Of a stretch of 64,000 bases of DNA, positions 48,274 to 56,125 are shown piece after piece. Location: positions 1 to 64,000 of the forward strand of contig CALFBG010000061.1 in NCBI GenBank assembly GCA_937951685.1, read 5' to 3'. Source of the stretch: an uncultured Saprospiraceae bacterium (GTDB taxonomy: Bacteria; Bacteroidota; Bacteroidia; Chitinophagales; Saprospiraceae). Within the stretch, counting starts at the first letter, position 1; the number at the start of each line of letters is the position of its first letter. Under the pieces are notes generated by a model, which saw nothing but the letters and a program-made list of their open reading frames with translations, searched no databases and was not told where the DNA came from. The position numbers were made by a program, and so were the translations under genes.

Positions 48274-49365
48274 TTAATCTTTTGCGGCCAATAGCACATA
48301 ATAAGGTGCCAATCGAACGCCTTGTGTCCCCAATCTTCCGATCATCCAGTTGAACATTGCCTTGATCTTATTCATCATTCCATTTTGTGGACTACTTCCG
48401 TAGAAGCCTTGGACGACTTGGGTTGTAAAAGCTTGTTGCGCTAGAATTTCGTTGAGTTGGTAAGGATTCATTAGCTTTTCGCACCAATTTCCCGTCAAGG
48501 GATCACAAGTATTTGTGGGGTGGTCAATCGGTTGCGGTAACACGCCTGTAGCTAGATAGTTTTTGGCGGCAGCTTCGATATCTTTTTTGATTTTTCCGCG
48601 AGTCAATTCGCTGAGTTGTTCAATTTCTTGTTCGTTCAATTGATCGTTTGCAAAAGCTTGGAGCAATTGCTTGCGAATCGTCGCGTAAGCTTGTAAACTA
48701 TCTTGTTCCTTTTTCCCCGGATACATTTCTCGATCTAGTTGATCTACCTTTTGCTGAGCTTTCTTTAAGCGACGGTTAATCATCGGGTTCAAGCTATTCG
48801 CCGCAGTCTCTAAGACGATTCGCAGTGGCGTATCGTTTCCTAACTGCGGTAAGGCCACGAGTAAACGTTCAATCTCGTAGACGTGTTCGATCACTTCACT
48901 AGATAGCACTACTTGACAAGCGATGGATTCCGTTTTGCAATAGCGAATTACGTCGGTCACGTCGCCTTGTACAAAAGTTATTTTGTAGCCTAAGGCTTCC
49001 GCTAAGACTTGAGCATCATGACAACAAACTTCATAAATATCATTATAAATCACTTTGGCGAAGCCTAATTCTGCCGCCAAGAAGGAGAGAATTCCCGTTC
49101 CACCACCATAATCGACCACTACCATTTTTTCCCGATCTACGGGATGCTGATCGAGCGCCAAATACAAAAGGTAGGTATACATTTGTAGACTATGTTCCAA
49201 GTGGGTAAGATGATGTGCTGCGTACTTTCGAATATAAGCAGAAATCTCTAACTCCTCTAAGTTTAGTCGATTGAGCTTAGTCTCTAAGCGCAGGGCAGCT
49301 GCGGACAATGTTGCAATCAATTTTTGATTGGGAAAACGAGGGCCTTGCGGATAGACAAATTTCAT
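48274..49365 (-). CDS. class I SAM-dependent methyltransferase
   Basis: The 363-residue cytoplasmic protein has a helical N-terminal region (1-80) and a Rossmann-type methyltransferase core at about 80-185. The core has the SAM-binding motif VVDYGGGTGILSFLAAELG, the acidic residue of motif II (VIYNDIYEVC) and a motif IV-like stretch (QVVLSSEVIEHVYE). A long charged helical segment (about 215-300) and a short C-terminal domain follow. The substrate cannot be inferred. A good promoter match lies just upstream, and the tRNA cluster starts about 90 bases beyond. Confidence 0.9.
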   Translation of the reverse strand: MKFVYPQGPRFPNQKLIATLSAAALRLETKLNRLNLEELEISAYIRKYAAHHLTHLEHSLQMYTYLLYLALDQHPVDREKMVVVDYGGGTGILSFLAAELGFAKVIYNDIYEVCCHDAQVLAEALGYKITFVQGDVTDVIRYCKTESIACQVVLSSEVIEHVYEIERLLVALPQLGNDTPLRIVLETAANSLNPMINRRLKKAQQKVDQLDREMYPGKKEQDSLQAYATIRKQLLQAFANDQLNEQEIEQLSELTRGKIKKDIEAAAKNYLATGVLPQPIDHPTNTCDPLTGNWCEKLMNPYQLNEILAQQAFTTQVVQGFYGSSPQNGMMNKIKAMFNWMIGRLGTQGVRLAPYYVLLAAKD

Positions 49366-49386
49366 AGGTACGAATGATTAGCCCCG

Positions 49387-49419
49387 CAAAGATACAAGAA
49401 TTACGAAGGTAAGAACCAA
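49387..49419 (-). promoter_or_regulatory. Bacteroidota-type promoter of the methyltransferase gene
   Basis: On the minus strand TTG (49417-49419) and TATCTTTG (49387-49394) are separated by 22 bases, fitting the Flavobacterium consensus TTG-N17-23-TAnnTTTG. The predicted transcription start is about 15 bases before the ATG at 49365. This is the best promoter match found in the window. Confidence 0.5.
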
Positions 49420-49456
49420 GTTCATCGAACCTTAATACAATTATCGTTTAAAATAG

Positions 49457-49530
49457 TACTCCCGACGGGGTTCGAACCCGCAACCTCTGCTGTGAAAGAG
49501 CAGTGACTTAACCAATTCGTCTACAGGAGC
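49457..49530 (-). tRNA. tRNA-Glu (anticodon UUC)
   Basis: The 74-base sequence folds as a cloverleaf: acceptor stem GCTCCTG/CGGGAGT (G-U at 1-72), D arm with TTGG, anticodon stem CTGCT/AGCAG with loop CTTTCAC (anticodon TTC), and T arm GCGGG-TTCGAAC-CCCGT. No CCA is encoded. It is the last unit of a minus-strand tRNA cluster. Confidence 0.85.
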
Positions 49531-49552
49531 AATTCATATGAAGTACGATTAG

Positions 49553-49624
49553 AAGTTCGAGAAGGATTCGAACCTTCATCCCTAGAATCAAAATCTAGGA
49601 TCTTCACCCTTAGACCATCGAACT
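49553..49624 (-). tRNA. tRNA-Gln (anticodon UUG)
   Basis: The 72-base cloverleaf has a perfect 7-bp acceptor stem (AGTTCGA/TCGAACT), anticodon stem CTAGA/TCTAG with loop TTTTGAT (anticodon TTG) and T arm GAAGG-TTCGAAT-CCTTC. CCA is not encoded. The discriminator base appears to be U, and pair 1-72 is A-U. Confidence 0.83.
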
Positions 49625-49633
49625 ATTTTATTG

Positions 49634-49707
49634 TACCTCAGGAGGGACTCGAACCCACAACATCGTGATACTAAGTCACGCATCTCTGCCAATTGGATTA
49701 CTGAGGC
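49634..49707 (-). tRNA. tRNA with anticodon UAG but a short variable loop (Leu isoacceptor, atypical)
   Basis: The 74-base cloverleaf has acceptor GCCTCAG/CTGAGGT, anticodon stem CGTGA/TCACG with loop CTTAGTA (anticodon TAG, reading CUA), and T arm GTGGG-TTCGAGT-CCCTC with one T-T mismatch. A Leu tRNA should have a long variable arm, but only five bases (ATGTT) lie between the anticodon stem and T stem. It may be decayed, charged with another amino acid, or nonfunctional. Confidence 0.6.
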
Positions 49708-49734
49708 ATTTCGTTTTTATATTTTTACAGTAAG

Positions 49735-49875
49735 GTGCGAACCCCCTTTCATTTTGGTCTAGCAGCTTAGGATTTGAGCCTAAACGTTCTTTTCATTGCG
49801 TTGCCAATCAACTTGCTGGCAATGAAAGATCTAGTTTTTCAACTAGTCCGCTTCCTTAGCGTGCTGCTTTTCCAG
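49735..49875 (-). pseudogene. decayed tRNA-like sequences in the tRNA cluster
   Basis: Two tRNA-like pieces occur. One has an anticodon arm TTAGG-CTCAAAT-CCTAA (49767-49783, anticodon CAA as in Leu) followed by a GTTCGCA T-loop-like segment near 49734-49743, but its D and acceptor arms do not pair. The other has CTAGT-TGAAAA-ACTAG (49831-49846), a 5-bp anticodon-like stem with only a 6-nt loop, and no T arm. A TTGCCA/TGGCAA hairpin lies between them. They read as degenerate Leu- and Ser-type (class II) tRNA remnants. Confidence 0.4.
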
Positions 49876-49934
49876 TACTTGTTTTGGTAACATTTTTTTA
49901 TAAATGCTCCCCGTTGATTTTTCATAGCTTTGGT

Positions 49935-50001
49935 TTTCTCGCTCAGAGTCGAACTGAGACAATACGTTTTGGTTGGTCTCTCCTACTAGAGACAACGAGA
50001 A
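49935..50001 (-). pseudogene. degenerate tRNA with collapsed anticodon and variable regions
   Basis: The 67-base sequence has an acceptor stem (TTCTCGT/GCGAGAA), a perfect D stem (TCTC/GAGA) and a T arm (CTCAG-TTCGACT-CTGAG). Only about 18 bases lie between the D and T arms instead of 22 or more, and no 5-bp anticodon stem with a 7-base loop can be drawn. It is probably a deleted tRNA gene. Confidence 0.45.
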
Positions 50002-50009
50002 TATTTTCG

Positions 50010-50083
50010 TGGTGACGGATAGATTCGAACTATCATCGCCAAGGGCTTCAACCTTGCGCTCTACCAATTGGAGCTACATCACC
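50010..50083 (-). tRNA. tRNA-Phe (anticodon GAA)
   Basis: This standard cloverleaf has acceptor GGTGATG/CGTCACC, D arm GCTC with TTGG and GAGC, anticodon stem CAAGG/CCTTG with loop TTGAAGC (anticodon GAA) and T arm GATAG-TTCGAAT-CTATC. CCA is not encoded and the discriminator is A. It is the first unit of the minus-strand tRNA cluster. Confidence 0.93.
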
Positions 50084-50621
50084 TTAGTATTGATCTGATG
50101 TTGCAATCAATGATCTAACTTCTAAGTATCCATTGACACCGAAGTTGATTATAAATTGAAGCACTAATAAAAACTAGCACGGTGTACGAAAAACCTATTT
50201 TGCAAAAAAATTGCAAAAAAGCAGATCAGCGAAAAGGAATGGTGAAAAAGAAATGTTTTCGCTGCTGCTTGGACTAACAGCTGCGAATTCGTGAGAAGGC
50301 AAACTATTAGTAGGGATGACGGTCAACAAAATCGGCTTGCACCTCGATCCGTTCACCAGCACCAAGGGCTGGAAACAAATCTTGCGAACCGAAGGATTTG
50401 GAAGCCGTAAAAATATTTTGTTGTAAGAATAACATCTTAAATGTTTTATTCGTGAATTTAAAATCGTTGATCAAATCATATTGTCATGATCCGTTACGAC
50501 CTATTAATGCTTTTTGAGACTAGATTAGTTCCATGAGGTTAAAAAAATATTTGGAGCCATTTAAATTTTATTATAAAAAACTGGTTTACAGTTTTTTAGT
50601 AGGAAGGAAAAAATATCTTTT
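50084..50621. other. intergenic region upstream of the tRNA cluster
   Basis: This 540-base gap holds the presumed promoter of the tRNA cluster and a short open frame that looks protein-like (50307-50435, listed separately). No other gene was recognised. Confidence 0.45.
50307..50435 (-). pseudogene. short protein-like open frame, possible gene remnant
   Basis: A 42-codon frame from Met at 50435 to TAA at 50307 encodes a balanced, non-repetitive peptide (SKSFGSQDLFPALGAGE, ending ADFVDRHPY). It stays open about 16 codons further upstream to an in-frame TGA. The composition is more protein-like than the surrounding AT-rich DNA. It may be the C-terminal relic of a larger gene or a real small protein. 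No family was recognised. Confidence 0.25.
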
Positions 50622-51008
50622 CTATACAAGATCATCTTCCTTTTTCAAACTAATATACCGATCACTGAAATAAAAAATCACGATGGTTACTAAAAAAGTG
50701 GAGCCGTAGTAAATCAATTTCAGAAGATCTACTTTTTGGGAAGCATCAGAAATGAAAAACATAAAATAGCTCAAAAGAATGAGCACACTTTTTGCTAAAG
50801 GGAAAATTGCCCAAGACTTGATACTGAGTTGCACGTATTCGTGTTTGAGGACAATTAGGATAATGGCTGCTAATTGGAAAAACATGGTAAACAATACTGT
50901 GAAATCTTGCAGCACGAGTAACTTGATGGCACTCAAGTTGAAAAAGCCAAAGATGACCAGTAAGACAAAATAGATATAATATTTATTATGATAAATTGCT
51001 TTTTCCAA
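50622..51008 (-). CDS. small four-helix membrane protein, function unknown
   Basis: The 128-residue protein has four predicted transmembrane helices at about 10-31, 36-54, 67-87 and 95-114 (YIYFVLLVIFGFFNLSAI, LFTMFFQLAAIILIVL, LAKSVLILLSYFMFFI, IYYGSTFLVTIVIFYF). A short charged C-terminal tail (SLKKEDDLV) follows. The hydrophobic segment spacing and basic/acidic ends support a real inner-membrane protein despite its size. No family is recognised. A TATTTTTG promoter-like element lies 28 bases upstream. It lies between the tRNA cluster and the CotH genes. Confidence 0.75.
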   Translation of the reverse strand: MEKAIYHNKYYIYFVLLVIFGFFNLSAIKLLVLQDFTVLFTMFFQLAAIILIVLKHEYVQLSIKSWAIFPLAKSVLILLSYFMFFISDASQKVDLLKLIYYGSTFLVTIVIFYFSDRYISLKKEDDLV

Positions 51009-51035
51009 GGTAAAGATTCAGGTTAATATTTTTCA

Positions 51036-51043
51036 CAAAAATA
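51036..51043 (-). promoter_or_regulatory. candidate -7 promoter element (TAnnTTTG)
   Basis: TATTTTTG on the minus strand lies 28 bases before the start of the small membrane protein. No TTG was seen at the expected upstream spacing, so this is weak support. Confidence 0.3.
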
Positions 51044-51156
51044 GTCAATAAAACTTAGTTGGTAAGACGTATTTGGATAACGGTACCGAAAGTTATTAAT
51101 TGTCTTGGTAAATAGTAAGCCTTGGTATCACTATTCTAGGATGGAACCGTTTTAAA

Positions 51157-51195
51157 ATAAAATAGCAGACCAGTAAAAACCAGTCTGCCATTTTA
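51157..51195 (-). terminator. terminator of the first CotH gene
   Basis: GCAGAC (51165-51170) pairs with GTCTGC (51183-51188). The stem extends through AAAAT/ATTTT across a single mismatch. On the minus strand the hairpin is followed by a T-rich stretch. It lies about 30 bases after the stop codon. Confidence 0.65.
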
Positions 51196-51222
51196 AATTT
51201 TTCGTTTTGTTGACCTAATGCA

Positions 51223-54200
51223 TTAGTCTCTTACTTTCATGAAGCTTTTAGATTTTGGTGCAAAACCGTCCACCTTCAAATAAATCAGATAAAATCCAGC
51301 GGGTAAATCTGTAACATCTAGGGTTAATTGATTTGCTCCTTTTGATAATTCTGTATCGGTATGGAAGAGTTCAACGCCTTGTGCATTTGCTACAATTGTT
51401 TTAACTGCCGCATTTTCTTTGAGCTCAAAGTCAAGCGCTACTTCTCGTTCTACCGGATTCGGATACAAGCTTAAGCCCTCGATCATTTCTGCTGCCAAAC
51501 GAGCATTAACGCTACTGAGATTAATTGTATAATCTTCCACTTCTCCAACCGGAAATTCACCACAAGGATCCGCATACGCTTCTCGCTGCATGGCTACTCG
51601 CATTCTTGTCGTTCCTGAACTTGCCGTATTCGGTACGGTAATAAAGTCTGTAATGGTTGCGTTCGGTGTGCCATTGATTGGTTTGGGCAGCATACCAGAA
51701 AACGCTAATTCTTGTGGCTCTTCAAAAATATTATTTTGATTGTAATCAATCCATACTTTCCAATATTCGTCGTAAGTCGTGTAACTAAATCCTGCCGTCA
51801 AACTAAGCGTATAGGTATTTCCAATTGTAAGATTAGCACTTTGATTTGTAAAATCACTATACGTTGACTTGGAAGAAGTATGATTTAAGTCTGCTAAATT
51901 AACACTACTAATCCATTCGTGCCAAGGGAAAACGCCACTTGCTTCGCAGTACTCCTCCGCCGTTTGGCCAGTTGTTACGTTAAAGCTGCGTGTAACTGGT
52001 GGTGCCGCATTGAAGTCTGCGTTCCCTGCTTGCGTTGCACGTACAACTACCGTTCCGGTGCCCCCCGTCAAACTTAAGGTGTTTCCAAAAACTGCAGCAG
52101 GTCCCGCTAAAATTTCAAAACTTACAGGAAGGCCAGAACTAGCCGTTGCCGTTAATTGAAACGGACTATTAGTCGCCGTTTGGTCTGGAATATTTGCAAA
52201 GCTAATCGTTTGGTCTTCCACAGGAGAAACACCGCTATTAACACAGATTTTAATTTCTCGGATTTTAGCTTCGGAAGCTGTTTTATCAAAGCGTAGGTAT
52301 CTCGTCGTTAAATTCAAGTTTTCAAATTTTTCCCATTGGAGATATTGTGCAGTGTTATAACTCACCACTTTATTCCCCCAGTTTCCAGGTGTACCCTCAA
52401 AGATTTCGAAGTCTCCAATCCCACTACCATCTAAAAGTGCAATTGTATTAATTTCATAAACTGCGCCGAGATCAATATAAGCAGATTGTGGGCCCCAAGG
52501 TAAATTCCATTCTTGGGTAGGTGCAGTACTTCCTTCTTCGCAAATTGGATCACCCGCTTCGCTTTGTTCATCTACTAAACTGCCACCTTGATTGACGACG
52601 TAAACGTTAGAGTTGTTACTCAAGTTCGTAATCATATCTGGCGTTAAGTTCAGTACCGTACAATCACAGCCTGTTGGTCCAGAAGAAGTCACATTAAAAC
52701 TACGATCCACATTGGGCGCAGCATTAAAATTAATATTACCCGCTTGACTCGCTCGTACGGTAACGGTTCCCGTACTTCCCGTTAGGCTAATTACATTTCC
52801 TGCGAGGGTTGCTGGTCCAGAAATAAGGGTAAAGCTTACGGGTAAACCAGAACTCGCGGTTGCGCTCAAGCTAAATGGAGCTGCCGTTGTTGTTTGATTA
52901 GCAATTGAAGTAAAACTAATCGTTTGGTTCTGAGGCGTTGGAGTTGTCGTTGTACCATTGACTGCGCCCGGCGTTGCTGGAATGGCTGTCCAACTTTCCG
53001 CTAAGGCATTATCCAAACTAGGATTTGTTAATTGTAAAGTTGGTCCATCACCATCCGCTGCGGTTGGCCAAGGATCTTTATCGTCATATTCTACGGCATC
53101 AATTAAAACGCCGTTCGCATTTTTCAAGGTAATTCTTTCTCCACCACCGCTTAAGCCGAAGCCGCCTGGATCTTGACCGAAGTCCCCTACGTAATTAGTC
53201 ACCGAAGGATAGACTGCGGTAAAACTAGCTTCCTCTTCTACGAGTACGAGATAACCACCTGCTGGTAAAACCGTATTGGCAGGAAGCCCAAAAAAGTCAT
53301 CACTCTCATCTTCAAAATACCACCCCGAGATATCCACTGAAAAATTATTCGGATTATGAAGTTCTATCCAATCTGCTGGATCAGGACTATCTGGAGAGTT
53401 GTAATTGATTTCATTAATTACGATTGGCGCCGTCGTTGTAGAACCTAACCCAAAGTTAGCGGTCAAACTGGCGTTACTGGAAATATTAATTGCCGTCGTG
53501 GCATTCGAACTATTACTCGCACCAGACCAATTATTAAAAACAAATCCGCGATTCGCTTTTGCACGGGCGGGAATATCAATGCCGCGGAAGTAAACGCCAG
53601 AGAACGGTAAGTTATCTTCTTCTAAGGTCAAGGTGCTATAAAAAATAGTTCCCCCATTTGCAGGATTTGCATTCACTGCGACGTTACCTGTTCCTGTGAT
53701 TTCGTCAAAAGCTTCTACGAAATGATTGCGAACTGTAGGTACTCGATTATTAGCAAACAACCGTAATTTATCTACGTTTTGTGTCCAAGAGAAGAATCCA
53801 CCAGACCATCTATCTTTGTGTGCTTGGATTTCTGGTTCGTATGTATTTTCTAACGCATCAATTTGACTCACTACTCTACTTGGATTATATAAAACATTGA
53901 GTTGATCCGCCATTTTATTAATCATGTCGTGGCGCCAGCCATCGTTCTCTACAATTTTTCGAAACAGTTGCGTTGCTCTGATTGAGTTCGGCCAGTTGAA
54001 ACCGTTAGGAACCAACAATCGTTCGATCGAATTCTGTGTCCAATTTCCAGTGTTCCATCCACCATTAAGGTTAAACAAACCGAAGCTAAAATCGAGATCA
54101 AAAGTCATCCATCTCCATTGTCCATCTTCTGCTCTTTCTCTCCAGCGCTTATCATTATTTGCGGGCCAATCTACGTTATCGGTGTACAAATTGAAAACGA

Positions 54201-55707
54201 TGTAATCCATGTAATGATCGACGTCTAATCGTTCCGCCAACAAGTCAAAGTTTGCAGCGTTATTAAAATTATTATCTTCTACGAAATCTGCGAAGCTATT
54301 CCACTCCTCTGCGTCACCTTCTTTTACTTCCGTAAAATTTTCCAAGAAATCAATTTCGTTATCGTCTAATCCAAAATGTACTTTGAGGTATCGCTTATCG
54401 GTACGTTCTCGAATATTATGAATGCCGAAATATTCTCCATTTTTATAAAGTACACCAGGACGGTATCCTTGCGTGTATAATTTAGGTTGTTGTATAATTC
54501 CACCAACATCTCCTACATTACGAACCAAGCCCGTAACCATTGCATCCCGAAACATCGTAATATTCCAGTCTTGTCCAGAACTTCGAAAGATAAGACTTCG
54601 GTATTGGTCGAAGGGAAGATCGTCGTAAATTGGATAATCAATGACGTCCGAACCTAAGCTAGATTTTGCTTTTACGCCGAGTGACTTTTGAGGAAGGCTC
54701 AGACTTCCAGAACCGTTCAACTCCATTTCCAACAATTGGCTAAACGCTTGATCGCCGTTCGGTTCAAATAATTCTACGTTCGCTTTGATTTCAATATCCT
54801 CTTCCGTTGTCTCATACATAAAATCAAATTCATCCGGATCAACAGAAACCGCAATGATTGGAAATTGATGATTAACGTTAAATAAGTAAGTTTGAGAAAT
54901 CACCTCACTTGGCAATAAAGGTTCCGCAAAACTACGTGCCCGAATCGTGCTCGTCGAGCTAATACTGATTGGTCCTGAATATAAAATACTTGACGTTGTC
55001 GGTTCGGAACCATCTAAGGTATAATAGATATCTGAGTCATTGGTGGCGCTGCTCCAACTAAGTGTAACGGCACTAGAAAAAACACCTCCAACAATAGAAG
55101 GCACCGGATTTGCTACCGTTGGTGCACCTGGATCTGTGTCGTTGGTTGCGCCTGGCGTTGGTTCTCCAAACAAATCCCAATCATTTCCTCCGTCCGGCAC
55201 TCGACCTTCAGAGATATCTGTGATCTGTGGACCAAAAGTATAACTATCCAAAATACTCGTACCATCTGCGGCTACGAGTACAAGATCTTCTCCTCCGGAA
55301 CCTAGTTTAACATCAACGTGTAAAGGGCCTTGTTCCATTTCTTTATCAAACCACAATAGCAAAAATCCGCCTGCGGGAATTGTCGTGACGCTTGGATTAT
55401 TCGTAGGAATTTGCCATTGCGTAAGTTCGGTCAAATCATCAGATACATACATTCCTCCGATATTAACGGGACTATTACCAGCATTATATAATTCTACCCA
55501 ATCATCAAAATCAGCACCATCGGCAATTGTACTTGTGTTGGATGCCATGAATTCGTTGATGTAAATTTGAGCGTTTAAATTGCTAATACAAAAAAGCAAA
55601 CCCATCGCTAAGACAATTGGTCGAAACGAGCGCGAAGTAGTTTGGGTAATCAACTCCGAAGCGCGAAGCAGCAGTGTAGCGAACTTCTCAAAGTAAGGTG
55701 TATTCAT
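51223..55707 (-). CDS. CotH-kinase/lamin-tail T9SS type A cargo protein with GEVED domain
   Basis: The 1494-residue secreted protein has a long n-region before its signal segment (PIVLAMGLLFCISNLNAQ, ending near residue 47). Modules in order: lamin-tail domain at about 48-165 (INEFMASNTSTIADGADF, WVELYNAG), chitobiase-like domain at about 200-275 (YYTLDGSEPTTS), CotH-like kinase domain at about 285-640 (KNGEYFGIHNIRERTDKRY, MTFDLDFSFG), a divergent-InlB-like segment, and a second lamin-tail domain near 770-890 (INEINYNSPDSPDPADW). Then come two putative-Ig segments, a discoidin-like module, a GEVED domain (YNQNNIFEEPQELAF, GEVEDYTINL) and a T9SS sorting domain (LYPNPVEREVALDF). CotH of Bacillus is a spore-coat protein kinase; the role here is unknown. 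It shares its front half and upstream region with the next gene. Confidence 0.92.
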   Translation of the reverse strand: MNTPYFEKFATLLLRASELITQTTSRSFRPIVLAMGLLFCISNLNAQIYINEFMASNTSTIADGADFDDWVELYNAGNSPVNIGGMYVSDDLTELTQWQIPTNNPSVTTIPAGGFLLLWFDKEMEQGPLHVDVKLGSGGEDLVLVAADGTSILDSYTFGPQITDISEGRVPDGGNDWDLFGEPTPGATNDTDPGAPTVANPVPSIVGGVFSSAVTLSWSSATNDSDIYYTLDGSEPTTSSILYSGPISISSTSTIRARSFAEPLLPSEVISQTYLFNVNHQFPIIAVSVDPDEFDFMYETTEEDIEIKANVELFEPNGDQAFSQLLEMELNGSGSLSLPQKSLGVKAKSSLGSDVIDYPIYDDLPFDQYRSLIFRSSGQDWNITMFRDAMVTGLVRNVGDVGGIIQQPKLYTQGYRPGVLYKNGEYFGIHNIRERTDKRYLKVHFGLDDNEIDFLENFTEVKEGDAEEWNSFADFVEDNNFNNAANFDLLAERLDVDHYMDYIVFNLYTDNVDWPANNDKRWRERAEDGQWRWMTFDLDFSFGLFNLNGGWNTGNWTQNSIERLLVPNGFNWPNSIRATQLFRKIVENDGWRHDMINKMADQLNVLYNPSRVVSQIDALENTYEPEIQAHKDRWSGGFFSWTQNVDKLRLFANNRVPTVRNHFVEAFDEITGTGNVAVNANPANGGTIFYSTLTLEEDNLPFSGVYFRGIDIPARAKANRGFVFNNWSGASNSSNATTAINISSNASLTANFGLGSTTTAPIVINEINYNSPDSPDPADWIELHNPNNFSVDISGWYFEDESDDFFGLPANTVLPAGGYLVLVEEEASFTAVYPSVTNYVGDFGQDPGGFGLSGGGERITLKNANGVLIDAVEYDDKDPWPTAADGDGPTLQLTNPSLDNALAESWTAIPATPGAVNGTTTTPTPQNQTISFTSIANQTTTAAPFSLSATASSGLPVSFTLISGPATLAGNVISLTGSTGTVTVRASQAGNINFNAAPNVDRSFNVTSSGPTGCDCTVLNLTPDMITNLSNNSNVYVVNQGGSLVDEQSEAGDPICEEGSTAPTQEWNLPWGPQSAYIDLGAVYEINTIALLDGSGIGDFEIFEGTPGNWGNKVVSYNTAQYLQWEKFENLNLTTRYLRFDKTASEAKIREIKICVNSGVSPVEDQTISFANIPDQTATNSPFQLTATASSGLPVSFEILAGPAAVFGNTLSLTGGTGTVVVRATQAGNADFNAAPPVTRSFNVTTGQTAEEYCEASGVFPWHEWISSVNLADLNHTSSKSTYSDFTNQSANLTIGNTYTLSLTAGFSYTTYDEYWKVWIDYNQNNIFEEPQELAFSGMLPKPINGTPNATITDFITVPNTASSGTTRMRVAMQREAYADPCGEFPVGEVEDYTINLSSVNARLAAEMIEGLSLYPNPVEREVALDFELKENAAVKTIVANAQGVELFHTDTELSKGANQLTLDVTDLPAGFYLIYLKVDGFAPKSKSFMKVRD

Positions 55708-55775
55708 AATTTTAGGTTAAAAAAGTGAAGCTTAATCAAGAAGTTACAAAAAATGCTAACTTCTAGCTTTATTAT

Positions 55776-56001
55776 ATGTCTTCAAGGAAGAATCGTTGAT
55801 TCACTGGTAAAATTGGTAGGAGGTCACCATTTTATTACTAGAATAGTTTCCAGTGATCTGTGTCGGTTTTTGAACGCTTTAATAAAAGCTTTTTCATTTG
55901 TTACCAAAAATACAAAGATCCATTTATCTATGCATCTTTCTCTGCTAAAAAATAGGTAAAAAGAGGGATAAATACCCAAAAGTATTAGAGATTACATCAA
56001 G
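55776..56001 (-). repeat. upstream region duplicated with 61436-61663
   Basis: The segment beginning ATGTCTTCAAGGAAGAAT and ending ATTACATCAAGG aligns along its whole length with 61436-61663. They share AATACAAAGATC and similar blocks. Each copy lies upstream of a CotH gene, showing that gene and upstream region were duplicated together. It probably contains regulatory sequence. Confidence 0.75.
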
Positions 56002-56039
56002 GATAGTTTAGATATTAGGTAATTTTAATCGTTTTTCAA

Positions 56040-56077
56040 TAAAAATTGCCTCAAGTTCCTAAGGAATTTGAGGCAAT
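56040..56077 (-). terminator. terminator of the second CotH gene
   Basis: A stem of about 15 bp with a G-U pair and a 3-nt loop (ATTGCCTCAA ... TTGAGGCAAT, inner TTCC/GGAA) ends on the minus strand in TTTTTATTG. It lies about 50 bases after the stop, and a homologous hairpin follows the third CotH-like gene. Confidence 0.75.
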
Positions 56078-56125
56078 ATAAATGTGTTTTTATAAATATT
56101 ATCTGAATCGCTATCAGCCTAAACC

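Noticed and set aside
49843-50067. 74-codon minus-strand open frame across the tRNA cluster
   Set aside because: It runs through tRNA-Phe and a degenerate tRNA; the frame is a by-product of structural RNA sequence.
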